A stretch of 64,000 nucleotides of DNA from Fodinibacter sp963707895 (GTDB lineage Bacteria > Actinomycetota > Actinomycetes > Actinomycetales > Dermatophilaceae): positions 248,001 through 312,000 of the forward strand of contig CAVPRS010000011.1 of NCBI GenBank assembly GCA_963707895.1, written 5' to 3'. Position numbers and translations under genes: made by a program. The notes below the pieces were generated by a model. That model made no database searches. It was not told the DNA's origin and worked only from the letters and a program-made list of their open reading frames with translations. Positions 33,943-41,629 of the stretch are shown here, in pieces; the stretch's first letter is position 1, and each line of letters opens with the position of its first letter.

Positions 33943-35030
33943 CGGCGGTCCCCGGCGCGGCACCGGTGCGCGACGAGGACGCCTTCGACGTCGAGCGTGT
34001 GGCGACCTGGTTGAGGGAGAACGCCCCCGGCGAGGCCGGCATCGACGGCATCCCGGAGGTGCAGCAGTTCGTCGGTGGCGCCTCCAACCTCACCTACCTG
34101 CTGCGGTACGCCGGTGGGCCGGCATCCGGTGGACGGGACCTCATCCTGCGCCGCCCGCCGTCGGGCACCAAGGCCAGGGGCGCCCACGACATGCGTCGTG
34201 AGCACGACATCCAGGCAGCCCTGGCCCCGGTGTTCCCCGCCGTGCCCCGGATGGTGGCGTTCTGCGCCGACGAGGACGTCGTCGGCTCGCAGTTCTACGT
34301 CATGGAGCGCATCGAGGGAACCATCCTGCGGCGCGACGTCCCGCCCGAGCTCGGGCTCGACCGCGACGCGGTGGCCACCCTGTGTCGCACGGCGGTCGAC
34401 ACCCTGGTCGCCCTGCACGACGTCGACGTCGACGCGGCGGGGCTGGCCGGGCTCGACCGCGGCGAGGGCTACGTGCGCCGCCAGGTCGACGGGTGGTGCG
34501 GCCGCTACCGGCGGGCGCGCACCGACGACGTCGGCGACTTCGAGGCCACGATGGCGTGGATCGAGGACCACCAGCCCGACGACCACCCCCACGTGCTGAT
34601 CCACAACGACTTCCGGTTCGACAACCTCGTGCTCGCCCCCCACGACCCGACCCGCATCGTGGGCGTCCTCGACTGGGAGATGGCGACCGTGGGGGACCCG
34701 CTCATGGATCTCGGTGCGGCACTGGCCTACTGGGTGCAGGCCGACGACCACCCCGCCTTCCTGGCCGTGCGCCGGCAGCCCACGCACACGCCCGGCATGC
34801 TCACCCGGGCCGAGGTCGTGCAGCGCTACGCGGCCGCGCGCGGCCTCGTGGTCACCCCCGACCAGTGGCGGTTCTACGACGTGTTCGGCTCCTTCCGGCT
34901 CGCCGTCATCGCGCAGCAGATCTACTACCGGTTCCACGCCGGCCAGACGACCAACCCGGCCTACGGTGAGTTCCGGGAGGTCGTCCGGTTCCTCGACCAG
35001 CACTGCACCGCCCTTGTCCGCGCCTCCTGA
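33939..35030 (+). CDS. Phosphotransferase (APH/ACAD10-like) family protein
   Basis: 363-residue protein of the APH fold. It has GGASNLTYLLRY (nucleotide region), LILRRPPSGTKARGAHDMRREHDIQAAL, FYVMERIEGTILRR, the Brenner motif HNDFRFDNLVL and GVLDWEMATVGDPLMDLGAALAYW with the metal-binding Asp. This is the subgroup that accompanies acyl-CoA dehydrogenases (the kinase half of ACAD10/ACAD11), which phosphorylate 4-hydroxyacyl-CoA. The partnership with an acyl-CoA dehydrogenase here supports breakdown of 4-hydroxy acids. GTG 33939 overlaps the SDR stop (GTGA). Function is inferred by analogy. Confidence 0.88.
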   Translation: MTAVPGAAPVRDEDAFDVERVATWLRENAPGEAGIDGIPEVQQFVGGASNLTYLLRYAGGPASGGRDLILRRPPSGTKARGAHDMRREHDIQAALAPVFPAVPRMVAFCADEDVVGSQFYVMERIEGTILRRDVPPELGLDRDAVATLCRTAVDTLVALHDVDVDAAGLAGLDRGEGYVRRQVDGWCGRYRRARTDDVGDFEATMAWIEDHQPDDHPHVLIHNDFRFDNLVLAPHDPTRIVGVLDWEMATVGDPLMDLGAALAYWVQADDHPAFLAVRRQPTHTPGMLTRAEVVQRYAAARGLVVTPDQWRFYDVFGSFRLAVIAQQIYYRFHAGQTTNPAYGEFREVVRFLDQHCTALVRAS

Positions 35031-35050
35031 CCCCACGAACAGGACCACCG

Positions 35051-35803
35051 ATGCCCACCACCCTGATCACCGGTGCCAGCTCCGGCCTCGGCGCCGAGAT
35101 GGCACGCCAGCTCGCCGACCGTGGCTGGGACCTGGCCCTCGCCGCCCGGCGCACCGAGCGGCTCGAGGGGCTGCGCGACGAGATCGTCGCCGCCCACGCC
35201 GGGCGCCGGGTCGAGCTGCGCGCCCTCGACGTCACCGACGACGAGCAGGTCTTCGAGGTCTTCCGGGCCTTCCGCGACGACTTCGGCACCATCGACCGGG
35301 TCATCGTCAACGCCGGCCTGGGCAAGGGGGCGCCGCTCGGCACCGGGCGCTACGACGCCAACCGGCAGACCGCCATGACCAACTTCGTCGCCGCGCTCGC
35401 GCAGACCGAGGCCGCCATGGAGATCTTCCGGGCCCAGAAGCGCGGCCACCTCGTCATGATCTCCTCGGTGTCCGCCATGCGCGGGATGCGCAAGACGGTC
35501 ACCACCTACGCCGCGACCAAGGCGGGTGTCGCGACGCTCGCCGAGGGGCTGCGCAACGAGATGCTCGGCGAGCCCGACCTCGACATCCGCGTCTCGACCA
35601 TCTACCCGGGCTACATCCGCTCCGAGATGAACGAGCGGGTGAAGAAGACCCCGTTCATCGTCGACACCCGCACGGGTGTCCGGGCGATGGTCGAGGCGAT
35701 CGAGAAGGAGAAGCACAACGCCCTCGTGCCGGCGTGGCCGTGGCTGCCGCTGGGGAAGGCGATGCGCCACCTGCCGCTGCCCCTCGTCCGGAAGATCATG
35801 TGA
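35051..35803 (+). CDS. Short-chain dehydrogenase/reductase (second of the operon)
   Basis: 250-residue SDR. GASSGLGAEMARQLADRG is the cofactor loop, followed by LAARRTERLEGLRDEI (Arg after the loop favours NADP), VIVNAGLGKGAP, and the catalytic SSVSAMRGMRKTVTTYAATKAGV with Ser, Tyr and Lys. The C-terminal stretch is proline-rich and basic (PAWPWLPLGKAMRHLPLPLVRKIM). It follows the phosphotransferase gene by 20 bases with the ribosome site AGGACC. Confidence 0.93.
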   Translation: MPTTLITGASSGLGAEMARQLADRGWDLALAARRTERLEGLRDEIVAAHAGRRVELRALDVTDDEQVFEVFRAFRDDFGTIDRVIVNAGLGKGAPLGTGRYDANRQTAMTNFVAALAQTEAAMEIFRAQKRGHLVMISSVSAMRGMRKTVTTYAATKAGVATLAEGLRNEMLGEPDLDIRVSTIYPGYIRSEMNERVKKTPFIVDTRTGVRAMVEAIEKEKHNALVPAWPWLPLGKAMRHLPLPLVRKIM

Positions 35804-35805
35804 CC

Positions 35806-36780
35806 ATGGCACGCGTGCTCGTCACGGCTCAGCTGCCCGGGGACGGGCCGGACCGGCTCGCGGCGGCGGGCCACGACGTGACCTACCGCGACCTCACCGA
35901 CCCCATGCCGCGAGAGGAGCTCCTCGCCTCGGTCGCGGGCACCGATGCCCTCGTCGCCATGCTGGTCGACCGGGTCGACGCCGAGCTGCTCGACGCGGCC
36001 GGGCCCCAGCTGCGGGTGGTCGCCGACGTCGTCGTGGGCTACGACAACGTCGACGTCGCGGCCTGCACCGAGCGGGGTGTCGTCGTGACCAACACCCCGG
36101 GGGTGCTCACCGACGCGACGGCCGACATCGCCATGGCCCTGGTGCTGATGACGACCCGGGGCCTGGCCGCCGCCGAGCGCCGCGTGCGCACCGGCGAGCC
36201 GTGGCGGTGGAGCTTCGTCGCCGACCTCGGCACCGGACTGCGGGGCCGGACCCTCGGCGTCGTCGGGCCCGGAGCGATCGGCCTGGCCACGGCGCGGCGC
36301 GCGACCTCGTTCGGCATGGAGATCCTCCTGGCCGGCCGCTCGGCGCCCGACCCGGGTGTGGTCGAGGGCCTCGGGGCGCGCGTGGTCGAGCTCGACGAGC
36401 TGCTCACGGCATCCGACGTGGTCTCGCTGCACTGCCCGCTCACCCCCGCCACACGCCACCTGATCGGGGCCGCGGAGCTGCGGGCGATGAAGCCGACCGC
36501 GCACCTCGTCAACACGGCGCGTGGACCGGTGGTCGACGAGGCTGCCCTGGTGGCGGCGCTCGAGGCACGCGATATCGCCGGCGCCGGGCTCGACGTGTTC
36601 GAGGACGAGCCGCACGTGCATCCCGGCCTGCTCGACCGTGACGACGTGGTGCTCCTTCCACACGTCGGCTCGGCCACCGTCGAGACCCGCACGGCGATGG
36701 CCGACCTCGCCGTGGCGAACGTGCTCGCCGTGCTCGCGGGGGACGACGCGGTGACGGCGGTGAACTCGGTCACACGCTGA
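35806..36780 (+). CDS. D-isomer 2-hydroxyacid dehydrogenase (glycerate/glyoxylate reductase-like)
   Basis: 324-residue NAD(P)-dependent dehydrogenase. The nucleotide loop is LGVVGPGAIGLATARRATSFGMEIL, the catalytic Arg is in NTARGPVVDEAALV, the Glu follows in FEDEPHVHPGLL, and the His is in LLPHVGSATVETR, matching the R-E-H triad of glyoxylate/hydroxypyruvate reductases. Its 3' end overlaps a convergent glycerate kinase gene by 11 bases; together they could link glyoxylate or hydroxypyruvate to glycerate and 2-phosphoglycerate. It follows the SDR by two bases, so it is also the last gene of that operon. Confidence 0.92.
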   Translation: MARVLVTAQLPGDGPDRLAAAGHDVTYRDLTDPMPREELLASVAGTDALVAMLVDRVDAELLDAAGPQLRVVADVVVGYDNVDVAACTERGVVVTNTPGVLTDATADIAMALVLMTTRGLAAAERRVRTGEPWRWSFVADLGTGLRGRTLGVVGPGAIGLATARRATSFGMEILLAGRSAPDPGVVEGLGARVVELDELLTASDVVSLHCPLTPATRHLIGAAELRAMKPTAHLVNTARGPVVDEAALVAALEARDIAGAGLDVFEDEPHVHPGLLDRDDVVLLPHVGSATVETRTAMADLAVANVLAVLAGDDAVTAVNSVTR

Positions 36781-37942
36781 GCCACTCCAGGCCGATGCGG
36801 GCGCCGGTGCGGCGCAACAGTTCTCGAGCGTTCACGATCGACCTGGCCGTCTGGGGCTCGATCTCGCCGAGCGGGTATGCCGTGCGCACCCCGACCGCTG
36901 CGAGGCCGGCGTCGTCGAGGTCGCACCGACCGCACACCGCCACCACGGGGATGCCGTGCGCCCGGGCCCGCCGTGCGACACCGGTGACGGCCTTGCCCGC
37001 CAGGGTCTGCGAGTCGAGGGCACCCTCGCCGGTGACGACGAGGTCGGCGCCGGCCAGGGCGTCGTCGAGGCCGACCAGGTCGAGCACGACGTCGACACCC
37101 GAGCGGCGTTCGGCGCCGAGCACGGCGAGCAGGGCGAAGCCGACCCCGCCCGCGGCGCCGGCCCCGGGGAGGTCCTGGGGCGAGGCCATGGTCAGTGGAG
37201 ACCCGCCGAGGGCTGCCGCGACCGCCTCGGCCCAGTGGCTCAGTGCTGCCTCGAGAACCGTGGCGTCGGCCGCGGTGGCGCCCTTCTGCGGCCCGAACAC
37301 CGCGGCCGCGCCGGTGGGGCCGAGCAGGGGGCTGTCGACGTCGGCCGCGAGCACCACCCGGGTCGTGGCCAGGCGGGGGTCGAGCCCGCTGAGGTCGAGC
37401 CGGGCGAGGTCGGCCAGGGCGGCACCACCGTCGGGGAGGTCCTGACCCTCGGCGTCGAGCAGGCGTGCGCCGAGCGATGCGAGCAGACCGGCGCCGCCGT
37501 CAGTGCTCGCCGACCCGCCGACGCCGACGAGCAGTTCCGCCGGCTCCAGGTCGAGCGCCGCGCGCACTGCCTCACCCAGCCCACGGCTCGACGCCGTCAG
37601 GGGGGCGGCCTCGCCGCCGGGCAGCCGCCCGACCCCGCACACGTCAGCCATCTCGACGAGTACCGTCGCCGGCCTGCCGGCGGGGCGCCGGACGGCGAGG
37701 GTCGCGCGGACCGGGTGCCCAGTGGGCCCGTGCACGTCCACCGGTGCCGCACGCCACCCGGCGGCGAGCGCCGCGGCCACCGTGCCCTCCCCACCGTCGG
37801 CGACCGGGACGACGACGACCCGGGCGCGCGGCGCGGCGTCGAGCAGGCCCAGGCGCACGGCATCCGCCACCTCGAGGGAGGTCAGCGAACCCTTGAACGC
37901 ATCGCTGGCCACGACCACCCGCGGTGTCCGGCCCTCGGCCAC
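36770..37942 (-). CDS. Glycerate kinase (GlxK type)
   Basis: 390-residue glycerate kinase. Signature segments are VVVASDAFKGSLTSLEVADAV, VVPVADGGEGTVAAAL, LLVGVGGSASTDGGAGLLASLGARLLD, GPTGAAAVFGPQKGA and VVTGEGALDSQTLAGKAVTGVARRA. It phosphorylates D-glycerate, giving 2-phosphoglycerate in the bacterial GarK/GlxK class. The start, GTG at 37942, has GGAGCC just upstream. Its tail overlaps the convergent D-2-hydroxyacid dehydrogenase by 11 bases. The neighbours on the same strand (GNAT, PPOX) are close but unrelated. Confidence 0.94.
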   Translation of the reverse strand: MAEGRTPRVVVASDAFKGSLTSLEVADAVRLGLLDAAPRARVVVVPVADGGEGTVAAALAAGWRAAPVDVHGPTGHPVRATLAVRRPAGRPATVLVEMADVCGVGRLPGGEAAPLTASSRGLGEAVRAALDLEPAELLVGVGGSASTDGGAGLLASLGARLLDAEGQDLPDGGAALADLARLDLSGLDPRLATTRVVLAADVDSPLLGPTGAAAVFGPQKGATAADATVLEAALSHWAEAVAAALGGSPLTMASPQDLPGAGAAGGVGFALLAVLGAERRSGVDVVLDLVGLDDALAGADLVVTGEGALDSQTLAGKAVTGVARRARAHGIPVVAVCGRCDLDDAGLAAVGVRTAYPLGEIEPQTARSIVNARELLRRTGARIGLEWLSV

Positions 37943-37954
37943 GGCTCCTGCCCC

Positions 37955-38443
37955 TCAGAGGAACCGGTGCATGACGTGCAACCCGACCCGGCCGTGCGAC
38001 CTCGACTCGAAGGCCTCCGGCACCGTGCCGACGACCTCGAACCCCAGTTCGCGCCACAGGGCGACGGCGGCCATGTTGGTCTCGACCACGGCGTTGAACT
38101 GCATTGCGGCATAACCCTGTTCGCGCGCCCACGCCACCACCCACTCGCCGAGCGCCCGACCGACGCCCTGCCCGCGTGCCGACGAGGCGACCATGAAGGA
38201 CGCGGTGGCCACGTGGCTGCCGCGCGACGGGCGGTTGGGCCCCGACTTCGCCGACCCGAGCAGCGTGCCATCGTCGCCGAGGGCGACGACGGTGACCCCG
38301 GGGGGTGACTCGACCCACAGCTCGCGTGCGGCCTCCGACGACAGGCCCTCGGGGTACGCGTACGTCTCGCCGGCGCTCACGACCTCGCGGAAGACCGGAA
38401 GGAACGCGGACCAGTCGGCGTCCTCGATCGGGCGGACCAGCAC
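37955..38443 (-). CDS. GNAT acetyltransferase, phosphinothricin-acetyltransferase-like group
   Basis: 162-residue GNAT protein. It opens VRPIEDADWSAFLPVFREVVSAGETYAYP, and the acetyl-CoA site is in ARGQGVGRALGEWVVAWAREQGY, followed by QFNAVVETNMAAVALWRELGFEVVGTVPEAF and a terminal HVMHRFL. The NAVVETN and GTVPEAF segments place it in the L-amino-acid or phosphinothricin N-acetyltransferase-like group. The substrate is not predictable. It begins six bases after the PPOX stop and ends 12 bases before the glycerate kinase start, so the three may be co-transcribed. Confidence 0.9.
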   Translation of the reverse strand: MLVRPIEDADWSAFLPVFREVVSAGETYAYPEGLSSEAARELWVESPPGVTVVALGDDGTLLGSAKSGPNRPSRGSHVATASFMVASSARGQGVGRALGEWVVAWAREQGYAAMQFNAVVETNMAAVALWRELGFEVVGTVPEAFESRSHGRVGLHVMHRFL

Positions 38444-38449
38444 GGGCCC

Positions 38450-38887
38450 TCAGTCACCCGGCTGCGGTCGCATGTGCAGCCAGGGCCGGGTGAGCTCGAA
38501 GCGGCGGCCGGTGATCTCGTCGACCTCGACGGCGATCGTGTTGAACTTGGCGGTGTCGACCCAGGGGCGCAGGGGGAGCTGGTCGGTCTCGTCGGCCTCG
38601 TGTCCCTCGAGCTGCCGGGCCCGACCACGCACGATGACGCTGGTCGCCTCGTCCTCCTCGAAGTGGTCGATCTCGAACGCGACGTCGGCGTTCATCGTCA
38701 GGCCGAGGAGCTTGCTGCCCTCGGCGGTGCGGAACACGATGCGCCGCTGCGCGTCGACGGCGAAGTTGATCGGGACCAGGTGCACCTCGTCGGCGAGGTG
38801 GAAGGCGAGCCGGCCGAACTCCTCGTCGTGGAGCATCTGCCAGCAGGTGTCCTCGGTGAGAACCGTGACGGGTGAGTGCTCGGACAT
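38450..38887 (-). CDS. Pyridoxamine 5'-phosphate oxidase-family flavoprotein
   Basis: 145-residue split-barrel protein. CWQMLHDEEFGRLAFHLADEVHLVPINFAVDAQRRIVFRTAEGSKL is the family opening with the FMN- or F420-binding strand, followed by VAFEIDHFEEDEATSVIVRGRARQLEG. The C-terminus has the tryptophan-containing stretch ELTRPWLHMRPQPGD. Members bind FMN, F420 or heme; the ligand here is unknown. It has a strong ribosome site (GAAGGAGGCGCC). Confidence 0.9.
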   Translation of the reverse strand: MSEHSPVTVLTEDTCWQMLHDEEFGRLAFHLADEVHLVPINFAVDAQRRIVFRTAEGSKLLGLTMNADVAFEIDHFEEDEATSVIVRGRARQLEGHEADETDQLPLRPWVDTAKFNTIAVEVDEITGRRFELTRPWLHMRPQPGD

Positions 38888-39023
38888 GGCGCCTCCTTCG
38901 CGGGGTTCCTGACCATGAATCTACTGACCCACAGGGTTTCGGGCACCACCGACGAGACCGTTCTCACGCGCCGAGCTCCCGATCGAGCCCGCGCACCCAG
39001 CCCGCATGGGTAGCCTTCGCCGC

Positions 39024-40187
39024 GTGACTCGAGTCGAGGTTGTCGTCATCGGAGCCGGACCCGGGGGCCTGGCGGTCGCCGCCGCCCTCAAGGCGCACCG
39101 GATCAACGCCGTGGTCGTCGACCGCGCCCCACAGGTCGGCAGCTCGTGGCGCGGCCACTACGACCGGCTCCACCTGCACACCCCACGCCGCTGGTCGGGC
39201 CTGCCCGGCTACCCGATCCCACGAAGCGCGGGTCGCTGGGTGTCGCGCGACGACGTGGTCGGCTACCTGGAGTCGTATGCCGCCCACCACCGGATCGAGC
39301 TGCGCCTCGGGTCCGCGGTCACCGCGGTCGAGCGGGCCGAGGGAGGCGACGGTGGGGCCGGCGCCCGCTGGACGGTCCGCCTGGCCGACGGCAGCGACAT
39401 CGCCGCCGACCACGTCGTCGTGGCGACCGGCTACAACCACACGCCGGTCGAGCCGGACTGGCCCGGCCTGTCCGACTTCGAGGGCGAGGTCGTGATGGCC
39501 CGCGACTACCGCAACGGCCGCCCCTACGCCGGTCGCGACGTGCTCGTCGTCGGCACCGGCAACACCGGCATGGAGATCGCCACCGACCTCGCCGAGCACG
39601 GTGCCACCAAGGTGTGGCTCAGCGTCCGCACGCCGCCGCACATCCTCCCGCGCTCGCGGATGGGCTGGCCGGCACAGGCGACCGGCATCCTGGTGCGTCG
39701 CCTGCCCCCCAGGCTCGTCGACCGGGTCGCGAAGGTCCTCGCCGTGGTGCAGGAGCCCGACCTCACCGCCTACGGGATGCCGCGCGCCGGCACCGACCTC
39801 TACTCCCGCGTGCTCGTCGGCCGGATCCCCGTGCAGGACGTGGGCATCGTCGAGGCCATCCGCACCCGCCAGGTCGAACCGGTCGCGGCCATGGAGGCGG
39901 TCGACGGCGGTGAGGTGGTGCTCGCCGACGGCTCGCGCCTGCGCCCTGCGGTCGTCCTCGTGGCGACCGGCTACGTGGCCGGTCTCGAGCCGCTCGTCGG
40001 GCACCTCGGCGTGCTCGACGGCCGCGGCCTGCCCGTGGTGCACGGGGCCGAGGAGCCCGACGGGGCGCCCGGCCTGTGGTTCACGGGCTACACGAACCCG
40101 ATCTCGGGGATGCTGCGCGAGCTGCGCATCGACGCCGAGAAGATCGCCGCTGCGGTCAGCCGGGAAGCCGTGCCGTCTCCAGCGTGA
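39024..40187 (+). CDS. FAD-dependent monooxygenase (flavin-containing/Baeyer-Villiger type)
   Basis: 387-residue flavoprotein. The FAD loop is VVVIGAGPGGLAVAAALKAH, followed by VGSSWRGHYDRLHLHTPRRWSGLPGYPIP (FMO-type), the ATG motif VVVATGYNHTPVEP and the NADPH loop VLVVGTGNTGMEIATDLAEHGA. The order is that of short flavin-containing monooxygenases (YUCCA/FMO-like). GTG 39024 is chosen because TAGCCT (39011-39016) lies just upstream, and an ATG at 39006 would precede this promoter element. Its 3' end overlaps the convergent saccharopine-dehydrogenase-like gene by 32 bases. The substrate is unknown. Confidence 0.9.
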   Translation: MTRVEVVVIGAGPGGLAVAAALKAHRINAVVVDRAPQVGSSWRGHYDRLHLHTPRRWSGLPGYPIPRSAGRWVSRDDVVGYLESYAAHHRIELRLGSAVTAVERAEGGDGGAGARWTVRLADGSDIAADHVVVATGYNHTPVEPDWPGLSDFEGEVVMARDYRNGRPYAGRDVLVVGTGNTGMEIATDLAEHGATKVWLSVRTPPHILPRSRMGWPAQATGILVRRLPPRLVDRVAKVLAVVQEPDLTAYGMPRAGTDLYSRVLVGRIPVQDVGIVEAIRTRQVEPVAAMEAVDGGEVVLADGSRLRPAVVLVATGYVAGLEPLVGHLGVLDGRGLPVVHGAEEPDGAPGLWFTGYTNPISGMLRELRIDAEKIAAAVSREAVPSPA

Positions 40188-41436
40188 ACCGGTGGGCCAG
40201 CAGCCGCTCGACCAGCGGTGTCCCCAGGGCGGTCGCCGGCGTGAGCACCCCAGCGGCATCGGGCAGGTCGTCGACGTCCTCGACCAGGCACAGGGCGGCC
40301 TGCCCGAGCATCACGGCCGTGCCGCTGTAGCCCGGGTCGTACGGCGCGGCGACCGTGGTGCGGTAGCGGGCGCCGTTGGTCGCCTCGGCCGTGACCTCCA
40401 TGCGGAACCGGCCCCTGGCCTGGGCGTCCTCGCTCGGGCCCTCGCCGGGCTTCGGCAGGAGGCGGTCGAGCAGGGCCCGGGTCGGCCGGAAGGCGAAGCC
40501 CGCAAGACCGGCGCCCAGCGCCACGGACACCCCGCCCGCGGTGAGGGCACCGGCCGGACCGGCGCCGTAGTCGGAGTACTCGACGTAGCGGAAGCCGTCG
40601 CCGTACCCGAGCAGCGACGCCGACCGCGCCACGATGCGCGTGTTGAAGGCCGCCATCACGAACGGCCCGGTGAAGTGTCCGTTGTCGGCGTCGCGCTTGA
40701 CCGGCGAGGCCTTGGTGACGGTGTCGACGAGCCCGCCCAGGCCGCCGCGCCTCGGCGTGGATGCCGTGCCACCCGACGGGCGGGGCGGTCGCCCGCCCTC
40801 CGCGAGCGCCCACGGGTCGCCGACCACGCGACGGGCGGCCTTGTCGGTCTTCAGCTCGTCGACCTGGGTGCGCGCCGAGTCGATGGTGCCGCCGCTGAAG
40901 CCACCCTTCATGCTGCGCACCGCGAGGTGGGTGCGGCCCAGCTGGGCGCCGTCGGCCCGGGCGGCCAGCGCGGTGAGCCACACGCCGAGGTCGCTGGGGA
41001 TCGAGTCGAAGCCACACGCGTGGATGATGCGGGCGCCGGTGCGCTGGGCGGCCTCGTGGTTGGCGGCGATGCTGCGGTGCACGAAGAGCACCTCACCGGT
41101 GAGGTCGAGGTAGTGCGTGCCGGCCCGGGCGCACGCCGCCGCGAGGGGCACGCCGTACTTCACGTAGGGGCCAACGGTCGTGACGACGACGCGGGCCCTC
41201 GCGGCCAGGTCGGTGACGGCCGCCTCGTCAGTGGCGTCGACGACCAGCAGCGGCCACTCGGAGGCAGTCGCGCCCAGGCCGCGCGCGACGTCCTGGAGCC
41301 GGGTCAGGGAGCGGCCGGCCAGGGCGATGCGCAGCGCCGGGTCGGCCTCGGCGGCCAGGTGGCGGGCGGTGAGCCGGCCCACGAAACCGGTCGCGCCGAA
41401 CAGGACGATGTCGAACTCACGGGCGCTCTCGCTCAT
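40156..41436 (-). CDS. Saccharopine dehydrogenase-like / trans-acting enoyl reductase family protein
   Basis: 426-residue protein. The N-terminal Rossmann loop is VLFGATGFVGRLTARHLAAE, followed by LAGRSLTRL, VVTTVGPYVKYGVPLAAACARAGTHYLDLTGE and FDSIPSDLGVW. These match the family that contains mycobacterial trans-acting enoyl reductase (Rv2953-type) and eukaryotic saccharopine dehydrogenase-like oxidoreductases. It most likely reduces a lipid or acyl intermediate with NADPH; it is not a lysine-pathway enzyme. ATG 41436 has TAGGGT exactly six bases upstream (leaderless). Confidence 0.9.
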   Translation of the reverse strand: MSESAREFDIVLFGATGFVGRLTARHLAAEADPALRIALAGRSLTRLQDVARGLGATASEWPLLVVDATDEAAVTDLAARARVVVTTVGPYVKYGVPLAAACARAGTHYLDLTGEVLFVHRSIAANHEAAQRTGARIIHACGFDSIPSDLGVWLTALAARADGAQLGRTHLAVRSMKGGFSGGTIDSARTQVDELKTDKAARRVVGDPWALAEGGRPPRPSGGTASTPRRGGLGGLVDTVTKASPVKRDADNGHFTGPFVMAAFNTRIVARSASLLGYGDGFRYVEYSDYGAGPAGALTAGGVSVALGAGLAGFAFRPTRALLDRLLPKPGEGPSEDAQARGRFRMEVTAEATNGARYRTTVAAPYDPGYSGTAVMLGQAALCLVEDVDDLPDAAGVLTPATALGTPLVERLLAHRFTLETARLPG

Positions 41437-41540
41437 CCGCCCACCCTAGTTAACGCCGCCATCGGGTCACGACGACGCCTCGTGGCGCGGGTGCGTGCAG
41501 CTGACCACGGTCGGTGCCCATGGCAGGGCGCCGGCCGCCG

Positions 41541-41594
41541 CGCAGTAGTTCGGCCGGCACGCAGAGATAACTGCGCGATGGGCGAACAACTGCG
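41541..41594. repeat. Long palindromic intergenic element, copy 2
   Basis: The left arm matches copy 1 (CGCAGTAGTTCGGCCGGCAC and on). The right arm, ending GAACAACTGCG, pairs with it imperfectly, with outer CGCAGT/ACTGCG (41541-41546 / 41589-41594), middle GTTCG/CGAAC and inner CGCAG/CTGCG stems around an AGATAA loop. It lies downstream of the xylulokinase stop (41630), so it may serve as its terminator. Confidence 0.65.
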
Positions 41595-41629
41595 TCCACA
41601 CAGCGCGCTCCGGCCGGCCCGCGGCAGGG

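Noticed and set aside
40156..41436. Calling this a lysine-biosynthetic saccharopine dehydrogenase
   Set aside because: Sequence features match the trans-acting enoyl reductase group, and no lysine pathway genes are nearby.
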